A stretch of 64,000 nt of DNA from Paludibacteraceae bacterium (GCA_024401495.1 JAKSKW010000001.1:62001-126000); one strand, 5' to 3'. Positions 36,583 through 44,804 are shown, numbered from the stretch's first letter. Numbers and translations are program-made. Notes: generated by a model not told the origin, from the letters alone.

Positions 36583-37791
36583 ATGAAGCATTTGATTATC
36601 CTTGGCGACGGAATGGCGGACGAGCGTATTCCATCGTTGGGAAACAAAACAATACTTGAGGCAGCCAACATCCCTACTATAGACATGTTGGCAACAAAAG
36701 GACGCTGTGGACTATTGGAGACAGTGCCAGAGGGATTCCACCCAGGCAGTGAGATCGCCAACCTTGAAGTGTTGGGTTACGATGTCCGCAAGGTGTTTGA
36801 AGGCCGTGGTTCATTGGAAGCAGCCAGCATGGGTGTGGATATCGAGCCAGGTGAGATGGCAATGCGTTGCAATATCATCTGTATTGAGAACGGCATCATC
36901 AAAAACCACTCGGCAGGTCATATCTCCGACGAAGAGGCATACGTGCTTATCGATTATCTAAATGAGAAACTTGGCGACGAGATCACTCGTTTCTTCCCAG
37001 GAATCTCATACCGTCACCTTTTGAAAATCAAGGGTGGAGATAAGAGAGTGAAGTGCACACCTCCTCACGACGTGCCAGGCACACCATACAAAGATGTGCT
37101 TGTAAAGGCAGAGGTGCCAGAAGCACAGAAGACAGCAGACTTGCTTAATGAGTTGATTATCAAGTCGCAGGAAATCCTTTCTGAGCATCCGATCAACAAA
37201 GCCCGCGTCGCAGCAGGGAAAGATCCAGCCAACAGCATCTGGCCATGGTCGGCAGGCTACAAGCCACAGATGAAAACCTTGAAAGAGGAGTACGGAGTCA
37301 AGAGTGGAGCTGTGATCTCAGCGGTGGATTTGATCCGAGGAATCGGCAAATACGCAGGTCTTGACATCATCGAAGTGGAAGGTGCAACAGGTTTGTTCGA
37401 CACCAACTACGAAGGCAAGGCTCAAGCCACAATCGACGCCTTGAAGAAATCAGATTTCGTTTATCTTCACATCGAGGCAAGTGACGAGGCTGGACATGAA
37501 GGCAATGTGGATTTGAAATTGAAGACGGTGGAATACCTTGAGAACAGAATCGTAAAGCCAATCTACGAGGAAGTTAAGAACTGGAATGAGCCAGTGGCAA
37601 TCGCCATCCTTCCAGACCACCCTACTCCATGTCGAATCAAGACTCACATTTCAGCACCAATCCCATTCTTGATCTACAAACCAGGAGTAGACGGAGATAA
37701 CGTGAAGAAATACGATGAGTTCTCTTGTGCAGACGGTGCATACGGCACATTAGTCGGCGACGAATTCATCAAAGCATTGCTTGACGACTAA
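36583..37791 (+). CDS. ApgM-type phosphoglycerate mutase relative, proposed homoserine kinase
   Basis: The 402-residue alkaline-phosphatase-superfamily protein has the metal and active-site pattern of archaeal-type cofactor-independent phosphoglycerate mutase: LGDGMAD at the start, the nucleophile serine in HPGSEIANLEVLGYD near residue 64, EASDEAGHEG near 305 and LPDHPTP near 345. An ATG at 36529 lies inside the thrA frame and is rejected; 36583 begins MKHLIILGDGMADERIPSLG. Its place between thrA and thrC, with no other thrB in view, matches the family known as proposed homoserine kinase in Bacteroidetes. Glycolytic mutase activity remains the alternative. Confidence 0.85.
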   Translation: MKHLIILGDGMADERIPSLGNKTILEAANIPTIDMLATKGRCGLLETVPEGFHPGSEIANLEVLGYDVRKVFEGRGSLEAASMGVDIEPGEMAMRCNIICIENGIIKNHSAGHISDEEAYVLIDYLNEKLGDEITRFFPGISYRHLLKIKGGDKRVKCTPPHDVPGTPYKDVLVKAEVPEAQKTADLLNELIIKSQEILSEHPINKARVAAGKDPANSIWPWSAGYKPQMKTLKEEYGVKSGAVISAVDLIRGIGKYAGLDIIEVEGATGLFDTNYEGKAQATIDALKKSDFVYLHIEASDEAGHEGNVDLKLKTVEYLENRIVKPIYEEVKNWNEPVAIAILPDHPTPCRIKTHISAPIPFLIYKPGVDGDNVKKYDEFSCADGAYGTLVGDEFIKALLDD

Positions 37792-37813
37792 AATCGGTAT
37801 GATTAAATCTGCG

Positions 37814-37892
37814 GTTGTCAAAAGCGAGGATTGTTAAGGGCGGAACGCCCTAACCCACCCACAAATGCGAGCCCGTAAGGGCGAGCTTTAAT
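37814..37892. repeat. Family B palindromic element, copy 4
   Basis: GTTGTCAAAA, then GAGGATTGTTAAGGGCGGAA, CGCCCTAACCC and GCGAGCCCGTAAGGGCGAGC. The right terminal repeat is not visible. A partial family G segment (ACCACAGAGGTTCAAAGATC) follows at 37897. Confidence 0.8.
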
Positions 37893-38007
37893 AAAACCAC
37901 AGAGGTTCAAAGATCACAGAGCATTTTGCAAGCGTAAAAAAATAAGAATATTTGAATAAGAGCATAATTCTTAATTTTTATCTCTTAATTCTTAATTTTA
38001 TAAATAG

Positions 38008-39309
38008 ATGAAGTATTATAGCACAAATAAAAAGGCAGACAAAGCCACTTTGCAGCAGGCCGTAGTAAAAGGACTTGCAGCAGACAAAGGTTTGTTCATG
38101 CCAGAAGTGATCAAGCATCTTCCTGACTCATTCTTCGAAGGCATGAAGGACATGAGCCTACAGGAGATTGCCTACGTTGTTGCAGACGCATTCTTTGGTG
38201 AGGATGTAGACGCAGAGTCGTTGAAGAAGATTGTGTACGACACACTATCATTCGACATTCCTCTAGCCCACGTCAACGACAACATCTACAGTTTGGAACT
38301 TTACCATGGACCAACACTTGCGTTCAAGGATGTAGGTGCAAGATTCATGTCGCGTCTACTTGGCTATTTCATCGCTAAGGAGGGACAGAAAGAGGTCAAC
38401 GTATTGGTTGCCACTTCAGGAGATACAGGTTCAGCCGTAGCCAACGGATTCCTTGGAGTAGATGGCATCCGCGTCTTCGTGCTTTATCCCAAAGGAAAGG
38501 TTTCTCCAATCCAGGAGTGCCAGTTCACAACACTTGGCAAGAACATCACTGCCCTTGAGGTAGACGGAGTGTTCGATGACTGTCAGGCATTGGTTAAGTC
38601 AGCATTCATGGATGCCGATCTTAACGCACACATGAAGCTAACAAGTGCCAACTCAATCAACGTAGCACGTTTCTTGCCACAGGCATTCTACTATTTCTAC
38701 GCAGTGGCTCAGCTACACAAGATGGGCAAGAAAGACAATATCGTCATCTGTGTGCCATCAGGAAACTTCGGAAACATCACAGCCGGATTGTTCGGTAAGA
38801 GAATGGGATTGCCAGTCTCACGCTTCATCGCAGCCAACAACCGCAACGATATCTTCTTCAAGTATTTGCAGACAGGCAAGTACGAGCCAAAGTCATCCGT
38901 TCAGACTATTGCTAACGCGATGGACGTTGGTGATCCAAGCAATTTCGCACGTATCTACGATCTATACGGAGCAAGCCACGCAGAGATCAGCAAAGAGATC
39001 AGCGGATGCACATACACAGACGAGCAGATTGCAGAGACATTGGCAGACTGCTACAAGAAGACTGGCTACCTACTTGATCCTCACGGTGCAGTAGGATACA
39101 GAGCATTGACAGAGATGCTTAAGCCAAACGAAGTCGGTGTATTCCTAGAGACAGCTCACCCAGCTAAGTTTAAGGACACAGTTGAGGGAATCATCAAGGA
39201 CGAGGTCAAGATCCCAGCTAAACTTCAGGAGTTTATGAAGGGAGAGAAGCAGAGCGTCGCAATGACAAAGAACTTCGACGACTTCAAGAAATACCTGCTT
39301 AGCAAATAA
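38008..39309 (+). CDS. thrC: Threonine synthase
   Basis: The 433-residue PLP enzyme converts O-phosphohomoserine to threonine. It shows the threonine-synthase N-terminal region (MKYYSTNKKADKATLQQAVV), the PLP lysine in LAFKDVGARFMSRL near residue 111, the phosphate loop ATSGDTGSAVANGF near 142 and the usual CVPSGNFGNITAG near 250. A 216-bp spacer with a family B element separates it from the homoserine-kinase candidate, so transcription may be partly separate. Confidence 0.93.
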   Translation: MKYYSTNKKADKATLQQAVVKGLAADKGLFMPEVIKHLPDSFFEGMKDMSLQEIAYVVADAFFGEDVDAESLKKIVYDTLSFDIPLAHVNDNIYSLELYHGPTLAFKDVGARFMSRLLGYFIAKEGQKEVNVLVATSGDTGSAVANGFLGVDGIRVFVLYPKGKVSPIQECQFTTLGKNITALEVDGVFDDCQALVKSAFMDADLNAHMKLTSANSINVARFLPQAFYYFYAVAQLHKMGKKDNIVICVPSGNFGNITAGLFGKRMGLPVSRFIAANNRNDIFFKYLQTGKYEPKSSVQTIANAMDVGDPSNFARIYDLYGASHAEISKEISGCTYTDEQIAETLADCYKKTGYLLDPHGAVGYRALTEMLKPNEVGVFLETAHPAKFKDTVEGIIKDEVKIPAKLQEFMKGEKQSVAMTKNFDDFKKYLLSK

Positions 39310-39387
39310 TGCATAATTCATAATGCATAATTCATAATTGTCGGTACAATCCATCAACGGGATTAAGCCAGACAACAAAACAATACC

Positions 39388-39417
39388 AAAGGCGGAGACA
39401 GCAATGTTTCCGCCTTT
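39388..39417 (+). terminator. Terminator of thrC (GACAGCAATGTT-loop type)
   Basis: AAAGGCGGA pairs with TCCGCCTTT around GACAGCAATGTT. Nearly the same cassette recurs at 41417 and 42189. Confidence 0.8.
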
Positions 39418-39441
39418 GTTGATTTGTGGAGATTATATAGC

Positions 39442-39551
39442 TTGTCCAATATGAGGATTGTTAAGAGCCCATGTCTTATTTTTGGGTCCTAACCCTCCTC
39501 CAACGCGAGCTCGGAGAGCGAGCGTATTAAGAAAAAAAGAGTATTGGACAA
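39442..39551. mobile_element. Family B palindromic element, copy 5 (complete)
   Basis: The ends TTGTCCAATA and TATTGGACAA are a perfect 10-bp inverted repeat. Inside are GAGGATTGTTAAGAGCCCAT, the GGGTCCTAACCC arm and the degenerate GCGAGCTCGGAGAGCGAGC. With the terminator and the promoter of the next gene it accounts for the gap 39310-39616. Confidence 0.85.
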
Positions 39552-39700
39552 CTGCGTATATAATTATTATATATTTTTGCAAATAAAGAGAATTTCAAGG
39601 AATTAAGGATTTATCAATGAAAGCATACATTACAATCATAAGCATTATCTCATGCATTATATTTAGTTCTTGCACACAAACGCAAGAGACTTCAAACAAA
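39549..39700 (+). repeat. Duplicated promoter/signal-peptide segment, copy 1
   Basis: From ACAACTGCGTATATAATTAT through the -7 element (TATTTTTG at 39572-39579) and the first 25 or so codons of the lipoprotein gene, the DNA is closely similar to 40608-40760. Downstream the two genes are unrelated. Confidence 0.75.
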
Positions 39701-40522
39701 ACGCCAGATGAGGTAGAATCGATTGATTCTTTTCCAACTAAACAAGAAGAGGTTATTGTTTCCGACGTTGATATCAACGACGACGATGATATCGACGAAG
39801 ATGAAGAAATCGACGATGAAAATGTCGACAATCTTAAAGTAAAACTAGCCAAAGCGATCCGTTGTATTGCAAACAATAATGCTAAAGGTTTTGCGTCAAG
39901 ATGCAACTACCCCGTCAGAATAAACTGTTTGGACAAAACAGTCAGTACACCAGAAGAAATGATCGAGTTATTCGACATTCTGTTTCCTCAAGACCAACGT
40001 CATCTATTCCAAAACAAATCTGAAAAAGATTGGGAAGAAATGGGCAGCAATGGAATCATGTATGGCGACGGAGATTTTTGGGATTCAAACTTTGATGGCA
40101 AGATCTCAGCAATAAATTTTGCTTCTAACGCGGTCAATGAATTGGAAGAGAAGAAAATAGAGGCAGCGTCTTCATGCTTACATCCATCTTTACAAAGCAA
40201 AGAATGGAAAATATTAAAATCCTTCAAATGCAATGATGGCACCATTTTTAGAATTGATTACAAAGACAACAATGAGAAATGCCGATTTCTTTTATTCAAA
40301 CAAGGAGAAGCGTTTAATACGATGCCTTCTTATGTGATGTATGGAGAACATGCTATGGAGGATGAAGGATATCACTTTAGCGATGAGGATGGAAACACAG
40401 CTACTTTCTATGAATTACGAGTCTATGAAGATTCACCATACGTATTGATGCTTTCTGACGGAACAGAAGTCGACGGCATAACACTCGTCAATTGGATGGA
40501 TCTTGTGGAAAATCAAGAATAA
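39617..40522 (+). CDS. Hypothetical lipoprotein with acidic linker
   Basis: The 301-residue protein has a lipoprotein signal (IIFSSCTQTQ, Cys about residue 19), an acidic linker (DINDDDDIDEDEEIDDEN) and a mixed domain of unknown family (VKLAKAIRCIANNNAKGFAS, then a C-terminal region ending DGITLVNWMDLVENQE). No catalytic motif is recognised. Its promoter and signal peptide are duplicated in front of the next gene. Confidence 0.6.
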   Translation: MKAYITIISIISCIIFSSCTQTQETSNKTPDEVESIDSFPTKQEEVIVSDVDINDDDDIDEDEEIDDENVDNLKVKLAKAIRCIANNNAKGFASRCNYPVRINCLDKTVSTPEEMIELFDILFPQDQRHLFQNKSEKDWEEMGSNGIMYGDGDFWDSNFDGKISAINFASNAVNELEEKKIEAASSCLHPSLQSKEWKILKSFKCNDGTIFRIDYKDNNEKCRFLLFKQGEAFNTMPSYVMYGEHAMEDEGYHFSDEDGNTATFYELRVYEDSPYVLMLSDGTEVDGITLVNWMDLVENQE

Positions 40523-40607
40523 ATAACACTTCCGTCCAAAAAACTGAAACTTGAAACCAGAATCCAAAGGGATTCATGAGCGAGCAAACAAATTTAAGCG
40601 TGTTTGG

Positions 40608-40760
40608 CCAACTGCGTATATAATGATTATATATTTTTGCAAATAAAGATAATTGCAAGAAATTCAGAATTTATTAATGAAAGCATACGCCATTTCTATA
40701 AGCATCATACTCTGTTTTGTATTAAATTCTTGGTCACAAACACAAGGAATTTCTACAAGC
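40608..40760 (+). repeat. Duplicated promoter/signal-peptide segment, copy 2
   Basis: It begins in a remnant of the family B right end (TTGGCCAACTGCGTATATAA), keeps the -7 TATTTTTG (40632-40639) and the start MKAY. The lipobox Cys has become Trp (FSSCTQTQ to LNSWSQTQ). Confidence 0.75.
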
Positions 40761-41387
40761 AATACTACGCAACTTTCAGAACTAAGGGAGCCGAATCCAA
40801 TAGATTCATTCAAAACCAATGGAACCAACACCAAAGATATTATTCCTGAAAATTGGGAAATTATATCTGAAGCTACAGGTGACCTTAACGGAGATGGCAT
40901 CAATGATCTTGCATTTTTCTCCAGCAAAAACGTAAAAAGAGAAGAGTCTGAAGATTATTCTAAAAAATCAAAAATAGTATTAGCAATCTATTGGGGCAAA
41001 GATGAGAGCTTTACTCAATATAAAATATATGACGACATCACTTCTCCAGAAGATGACCAAATCACATATGAGGAATTAAGTATAAACATAACAGGCAAAA
41101 GAATTTTATCAATAAAAGTAAGTATTTCTTTAGGCTTTGGTTCGTGGACTAATCCCGATTTTTCTAAAAAATATCGCTATCAAAACGGAGCATTCTACAA
41201 AATCGGATATGATTCTGACCAATTTGATAGAGGCTCAGGATATGCACATAGGATCAGTATCAACTATTTAACTGGGGAAAAGATAATCACAACATATAAC
41301 GCGTTTGATGAAACAATTCCCCAAAAAACAGAAAAGGAATCCTTCAACGAACCGTTGAAAGAGCTTGGAAGTGAAAGTATCTTCTGA
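40677..41387 (+). CDS. Hypothetical exported protein with FG-GAP-like motif, lipobox lost
   Basis: The 236-residue protein starts MKAYAISISIILCFVLNSWS; an earlier in-frame ATG (40653) precedes the position matching the sister gene and is rejected. After a linker comes GDLNGDGINDLAFFSSK, a calcium-binding FG-GAP/VCBS-type segment, and a beta-rich region (ISIKVSISLGFGSWTNPDFS). The signal resembles the upstream lipoprotein but lacks the lipobox Cys, so the product may be a soluble periplasmic or secreted protein. Confidence 0.6.
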   Translation: MKAYAISISIILCFVLNSWSQTQGISTSNTTQLSELREPNPIDSFKTNGTNTKDIIPENWEIISEATGDLNGDGINDLAFFSSKNVKREESEDYSKKSKIVLAIYWGKDESFTQYKIYDDITSPEDDQITYEELSINITGKRILSIKVSISLGFGSWTNPDFSKKYRYQNGAFYKIGYDSDQFDRGSGYAHRISINYLTGEKIITTYNAFDETIPQKTEKESFNEPLKELGSESIF

Positions 41388-41416
41388 TAAAAATATGGAA
41401 TCTCTATCGAAATATT

Positions 41417-41446
41417 AAAGGCGGTCACAGCAATGTGATCGCCTTT
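41417..41446 (+). terminator. Terminator (GACAGCAATGTT-like loop)
   Basis: AAAGGCGGTCAC pairs with GTGATCGCCTTT (one G-T pair), with loop AGCAAT. Same cassette type as 39388 and 42189. Confidence 0.8.
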
Positions 41447-41539
41447 ATCCATTATTTAGCCAACCCTCATTTGGAAAAATGTGTGTGGAATGATAACTTT
41501 GCAGAAAAGAGATTGATAATACTCAAAAAAGTCAATTAT

Positions 41540-41845
41540 ATGAAAAAGAGTATAGAAGCATTGATTCCAAAAATCCAAGAGTATTTCTCTCAGCAGCCAA
41601 TAGAAAAGGCCTGGATTTTCGGTTCGTGTTCACGAGGAGAGAACACGAAGAATAGCGACGTGGATATTCTGGTCAAATACACAGAAAACCAGACAATTTC
41701 CTTATTCACTATTTCAAGAATCATGGTCAATCTCTCTAAATTAATCAATAAGAAAGTCGACCTTGTTGAAGATGGACAATTGATGGATTTTGCAGTTGAT
41801 AGTGTCAACCGTGACAAAATTTTGATTTATGAGAGAAAGGATTAA
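41540..41845 (+). CDS. mntA: MntA-type nucleotidyltransferase antitoxin
   Basis: The 101-residue minimal nucleotidyltransferase has the signature GSCSRGENTKNSDVDILV near residue 30 (GSx10DxD). The start MKKSIEALIPKIQEYF at 41540 is preferred over an ATG at 41435. The stop overlaps the hepT start by 17 bases. Known: MntA neutralises HepT by adding AMP units to the tyrosine of the HepT RX4HXY motif. Confidence 0.85.
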   Translation: MKKSIEALIPKIQEYFSQQPIEKAWIFGSCSRGENTKNSDVDILVKYTENQTISLFTISRIMVNLSKLINKKVDLVEDGQLMDFAVDSVNRDKILIYERKD

Positions 41846-42182
41846 AGACAAAGACCGTCTGAAGCACATCTTGGACGCTATGAATGTTATAATTGAAAAC
41901 AAAGAAAAACATTCATACGAAGAAATCATTTCTGACAAGATAGTATTGTTCGGTTTTGTGAAGCATGTTGAAATTATTGGAGAAGCAGTATACAAATTAA
42001 CTAAAGAATTTAGAGGCAAACACTCAGAAGTAGATTGGGACATAATAGAAGGTATGCGTCATGTACTTGTTCATGACTACTACAAGATCAAACCAGCTCA
42101 ATTGTGGAGCACTATAGAAAATGACATTCCGCAATTAAAACCTTTAATCGAAGAATTGTACAATAAAGAAATAGAGGGATAA
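41829..42182 (+). CDS. hepT: HepT-type HEPN toxin RNase
   Basis: The 117-residue helical HEPN protein has the catalytic RHVLVHDYY (RX4HXY) near residue 77 and the usual FGFVKHVEIIGEAVYKLTKE segment. HepT toxins cleave RNA and pair with MntA. The overlap with mntA fixes antitoxin-first order. A cassette terminator follows directly. The complete motif suggests an active toxin. Confidence 0.87.
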   Translation: MRERIKDKDRLKHILDAMNVIIENKEKHSYEEIISDKIVLFGFVKHVEIIGEAVYKLTKEFRGKHSEVDWDIIEGMRHVLVHDYYKIKPAQLWSTIENDIPQLKPLIEELYNKEIEG

Positions 42183-42188
42183 AAGACC

Positions 42189-42217
42189 AAAGGCGGAGAC
42201 AGCAATGTTTCCGCCTT
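42189..42217 (+). terminator. Terminator of mntA-hepT
   Basis: AAAGGCGGA / TCCGCCTT with loop GACAGCAATGTT, almost identical to the thrC terminator. Confidence 0.8.
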
Positions 42218-42305
42218 CACTGTTTATTTTTGAAAGAGGTAGTTGATCCAAAAAGGAAGCCAATAAACTCACATTAGCTTACACATGTAAATTTAACGCA
42301 ATATA

Positions 42306-42337
42306 TTTTGCAACTTCAGAAATTCGCACTATCTTTG
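42306..42337 (+). promoter_or_regulatory. Promoter upstream of the ADP-ribosylglycohydrolase gene
   Basis: TTTTG at 42306-42310 and TATCTTTG at 42330-42337 are spaced as expected. The ATG of the gene is about 265 bases further on, which would give an unusually long leader. Confidence 0.55.
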
Positions 42338-42384
42338 TGTTGCAATTACACAGTAGAAAATCTTAAGGTTCAGTATAAAAAAAA

Positions 42385-42432
42385 ATGGGAGCAGTCCCGT
42401 TTTTTAATCGCAAAATTAATTTGCGTTGTTTT
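42385..42432 (+). other. Two tandem small hairpins in the long leader
   Basis: GGGAGCAGTCCC then T6, and CGCAAA-ATTAA-TTTGCG then TTGTTTTT. They could act as attenuators. The rest of 42433-42604 is AT-rich with GAAACTATAAACTTGAAACT repeats and no gene. Confidence 0.4.
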
Positions 42433-42604
42433 TACAACCAAATTGTAACAACCTTGGTTTCCCTCCTACTATATAGAAAAATGAATTTAAGATTATCGAT
42501 TATGAAAAATTGGAGAATTTAATTTTTTAACATAACAACGTCAAAAACTTAACCCTCCGTTCTTAAAACCTGAAACTATAAACTTGAAACTAAAAATAAA
42601 ATAT

Positions 42605-43414
42605 ATGAAGAATCTATTATTAGCAGCAGCAATCGGAGACATTTGTGGAGTACCTTACGAGTTCAACGACTGGAAAGACTACGACGGTGTAGATCTATTT
42701 CATCCTCAAAACGACTACTCAGACGACACAGTCTGCACATTCGCCTGTGCGGAAGCCTTAATCGAAGGGAAAGACGTCGCAGAACGATTGAAAACAAGAT
42801 GTTTGGCCGACCCTAACCGTTGCTACGGAATCGGATTCAGCAACTGGTTGTCGAAAGAAGGCATTGCGCCTGCATACAACAGTTGGGGCAACGGATCAGC
42901 GATGAGAGCGTCGTCGGTAGGATTCTTAGCAAAGAGCGAAGAGGAGTGCGTTGTTCTTGCCAATAAAACAGCCGCCCCTACACACAATCACGCAGAGGGA
43001 TTTAAGGGTGCCGCTGCCACTGCTCTTGCCATCTACTACGCTATGCACGGAAAAAATAAAGAGTTTATCCGCGAAAACATACTCAACAAGTATTATCCAA
43101 AATGGAAAGGCGAGAAATACGAATTGTTTCAGCCAACATACCAGTTCAACGAGACATGTATGGACACTGTGCCAGCAGCCTTAGTTTGCTTCCTCGACAG
43201 CACAGACTTCGTGGACTGCTTGAAGAAGACTCTCTCAACAGGTGGCGACGCGGATACAATGGCGGCTATCTCATCACCTATAGCCTACGCATTCTACAAG
43301 GAGATGCCGGAGGAACTTGTGGAATTGGCAAAGAAAAAACTTTCGACACCGAGAGCACAATGGATGCTGGAGATTAATGAGAAATTTGATGACATTTGCC
43401 ACCAAACCATTTAA
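42605..43414 (+). CDS. ADP-ribosylglycohydrolase (DraG/ARH) family protein
   Basis: The 269-residue protein shows the ARH pattern: AAAIGDICGVPYEF at the start, the first metal site YSDDTVCTFACAEALI near residue 38, GNGSAMRASSVGFLA near 94 and the second metal site STGGDADTMAAISS near 213. These enzymes remove ADP-ribose from proteins, nucleic acids or small molecules. The start at 42605 (MKNLLLAAAIG) fits the family. The gene lies between a toxin-antitoxin pair and the thiamine operon and has its own promoter with a long leader. Confidence 0.87.
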   Translation: MKNLLLAAAIGDICGVPYEFNDWKDYDGVDLFHPQNDYSDDTVCTFACAEALIEGKDVAERLKTRCLADPNRCYGIGFSNWLSKEGIAPAYNSWGNGSAMRASSVGFLAKSEEECVVLANKTAAPTHNHAEGFKGAAATALAIYYAMHGKNKEFIRENILNKYYPKWKGEKYELFQPTYQFNETCMDTVPAALVCFLDSTDFVDCLKKTLSTGGDADTMAAISSPIAYAFYKEMPEELVELAKKKLSTPRAQWMLEINEKFDDICHQTI

Positions 43415-43500
43415 CCATCTATTATTCTTAATTTTTCCATCATTTTCTGCCGCCCTATTCCAAAATCTCTTATCTTTGCAAAAGATAATTAAATAGAAAC

Positions 43501-43621
43501 AGAAGAAGAGGGGTGCCAACAGTTTTCGTTTTCGTCTTCGTTAACGTTGTACTAGGCTGAGATCATACCCTTTATATTGATAACCTGATGCGGGTAATGC
43601 CGATGTAGGAACATTCTTCTT
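43501..43621 (+). ncRNA. TPP (THI-box) riboswitch
   Basis: P1 forms from AGAAGAAG and CTTCTT. The conserved elements are all present: GGGGTGCC, AGGCTGAGATCATACCC, ACCTGATGCGGGTAATGCC and GATGTAGGAAC. The P3 arm is lengthened by a hexamer microsatellite (43522-43549), closed by CAAC/GTTG. It controls the thi operon that follows. Confidence 0.95.
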
Positions 43622-43654
43622 GGGACATGTGAGCAATTCATATTTTTCAGATAA

Positions 43655-43693
43655 TGCGACGCGGAGGCAATGCTTCAGCGTCGCAATTTTTTT
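43655..43693 (+). terminator. Riboswitch expression-platform terminator
   Basis: TGCGACGC pairs with GCGTCGCA and is followed by seven or more T, ending 5 bases before the thiD ATG. Premature termination when TPP is bound is the likely mode of control. Confidence 0.85.
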
Positions 43694-43697
43694 GTTT

Positions 43698-44432
43698 ATG
43701 AAGACGATGGTGACTATAGGTGCTTTCGATCCTACCGGTGGAGCTGGTGTCCTTGCCGACGTGCGCGTGGCAGGACAGTTTGGCGTCTACGGTATGTCTG
43801 TGCTTACCGCCGCCACGTCGCAGAATCCGAAATCGTTTAATGGAGTGGAGCCAGTGAGCGACGAGATGTTTCGTAAACAGATTGCCGATATCTTCGACCA
43901 TTACCGCGTCGACGCAATGAAATGCGGTATGATCGCATCCAAATCCCAACTGAAGATCCTGATTGAGTTTTTTGAGAAGTTTAAACCGAAGAATCTTGTC
44001 ATAGATCCGATTATCAGTGCGACGTTGGGGAATCGCAAATTCGACGAGGAAACTATCTCGCTATATCAGAGATTGTGTGGATTTGCTCTTCTTGTCACTC
44101 CTAACGTGAAGGAGACGGAGATATTGAAAAATATTGCATCATCTGCCATTCTCAACAAAGGTGGAGATGCGGACTCCAACATCTGCGTCGACATTCTGAA
44201 AATTGGCGACGAGGAGATCAAATTCACGTCGGAGAAAATTCAGACTACCAACACGCACGGCACAGGCTGCACAATGTCGTCGGCTATCGCAAGTTGCCTG
44301 GCTCTTGGCCACGACTTGAAGACGTCGGTGAAAATCGCCCACGATTATGTCAACCGTGCGATTGCTGGGGCTGTGGATCTTGACATCACTAATGGCTATG
44401 GTCCGCTTAATCATTTTGTGGAGACCGTATAG
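43698..44432 (+). CDS. thiD: Hydroxymethylpyrimidine/phosphomethylpyrimidine kinase
   Basis: The 244-residue ribokinase-fold protein phosphorylates HMP and HMP-phosphate. Motifs: GAFDPTGGAGVLADVRV at the start, VIDPIISATLGNRKF near residue 97, TPNVKETEIL near 130, and the catalytic TTNTHGTGCTMSSAIASCL near 193. The frame stays open back to 43620, but that part is riboswitch and terminator hairpin, so the start is 43698 (or 43707). First gene of the TPP-controlled operon. Confidence 0.9.
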   Translation: MKTMVTIGAFDPTGGAGVLADVRVAGQFGVYGMSVLTAATSQNPKSFNGVEPVSDEMFRKQIADIFDHYRVDAMKCGMIASKSQLKILIEFFEKFKPKNLVIDPIISATLGNRKFDEETISLYQRLCGFALLVTPNVKETEILKNIASSAILNKGGDADSNICVDILKIGDEEIKFTSEKIQTTNTHGTGCTMSSAIASCLALGHDLKTSVKIAHDYVNRAIAGAVDLDITNGYGPLNHFVETV

Positions 44433-44484
44433 TGTCATACCATGACACGATCAAACATATAATAAACAGATTATATATTACAAC

Positions 44485-44685
44485 ATGAAAATAAAAGTAA
44501 ACGGAGAGGAATTGGAATTGCAGGACGGAGCTGTTTTGGCTGACGTCTGCACCACACTTGGGATCGAAGGCAAAGGTGTGGCTTTTGCTATCGACAGCGA
44601 TGTGATTCCTCGTGACGAATGGGCCTCAACAAAACTTGTTGACGGTGCTGATGTGATGATGATTCGTGCGGCTTGCGGAGGCTAA
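44485..44685 (+). CDS. thiS: Sulfur carrier protein ThiS
   Basis: The 66-residue ubiquitin-fold protein ends in Gly-Gly (RAACGG), the tail that becomes a thiocarboxylate to donate sulfur to ThiG. The start KIKVNGEELELQDGAVLADV is typical. No thiF, which adenylates this tail, is present in the operon. Confidence 0.93.
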   Translation: MKIKVNGEELELQDGAVLADVCTTLGIEGKGVAFAIDSDVIPRDEWASTKLVDGADVMMIRAACGG

Positions 44686-44729
44686 AACCGATTAATGATT
44701 GACGATTGATGATTAAGGATGGATTGCAA

Positions 44730-44800
44730 GGTCCAGCGGACCTATTTCGCAACGCGACGGTAACCGATTCCAGAATTGCCGGAGACAAGTCTGGTGTCGG
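44730..44800. repeat. Family C dispersed repeat, copy 2
   Basis: It begins GGTCCAGCGGACCT and ends CTGGTGTCGG, like 13538-13613. It fills the spacer between thiS and the thiE-like gene and extends an open frame in front of that gene's ATG, which could be mistaken for coding. Confidence 0.75.
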
Positions 44801-44804
44801 GAAA

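Noticed and set aside
43620..43697. Upstream extension of thiD
   Set aside because: This part is the end of the TPP riboswitch and its terminator hairpin; ThiD similarity begins at 43698.
44706..44804. Upstream extension of the thiE-like gene
   Set aside because: It translates a family C repeat; TIM-barrel similarity begins at 44805.
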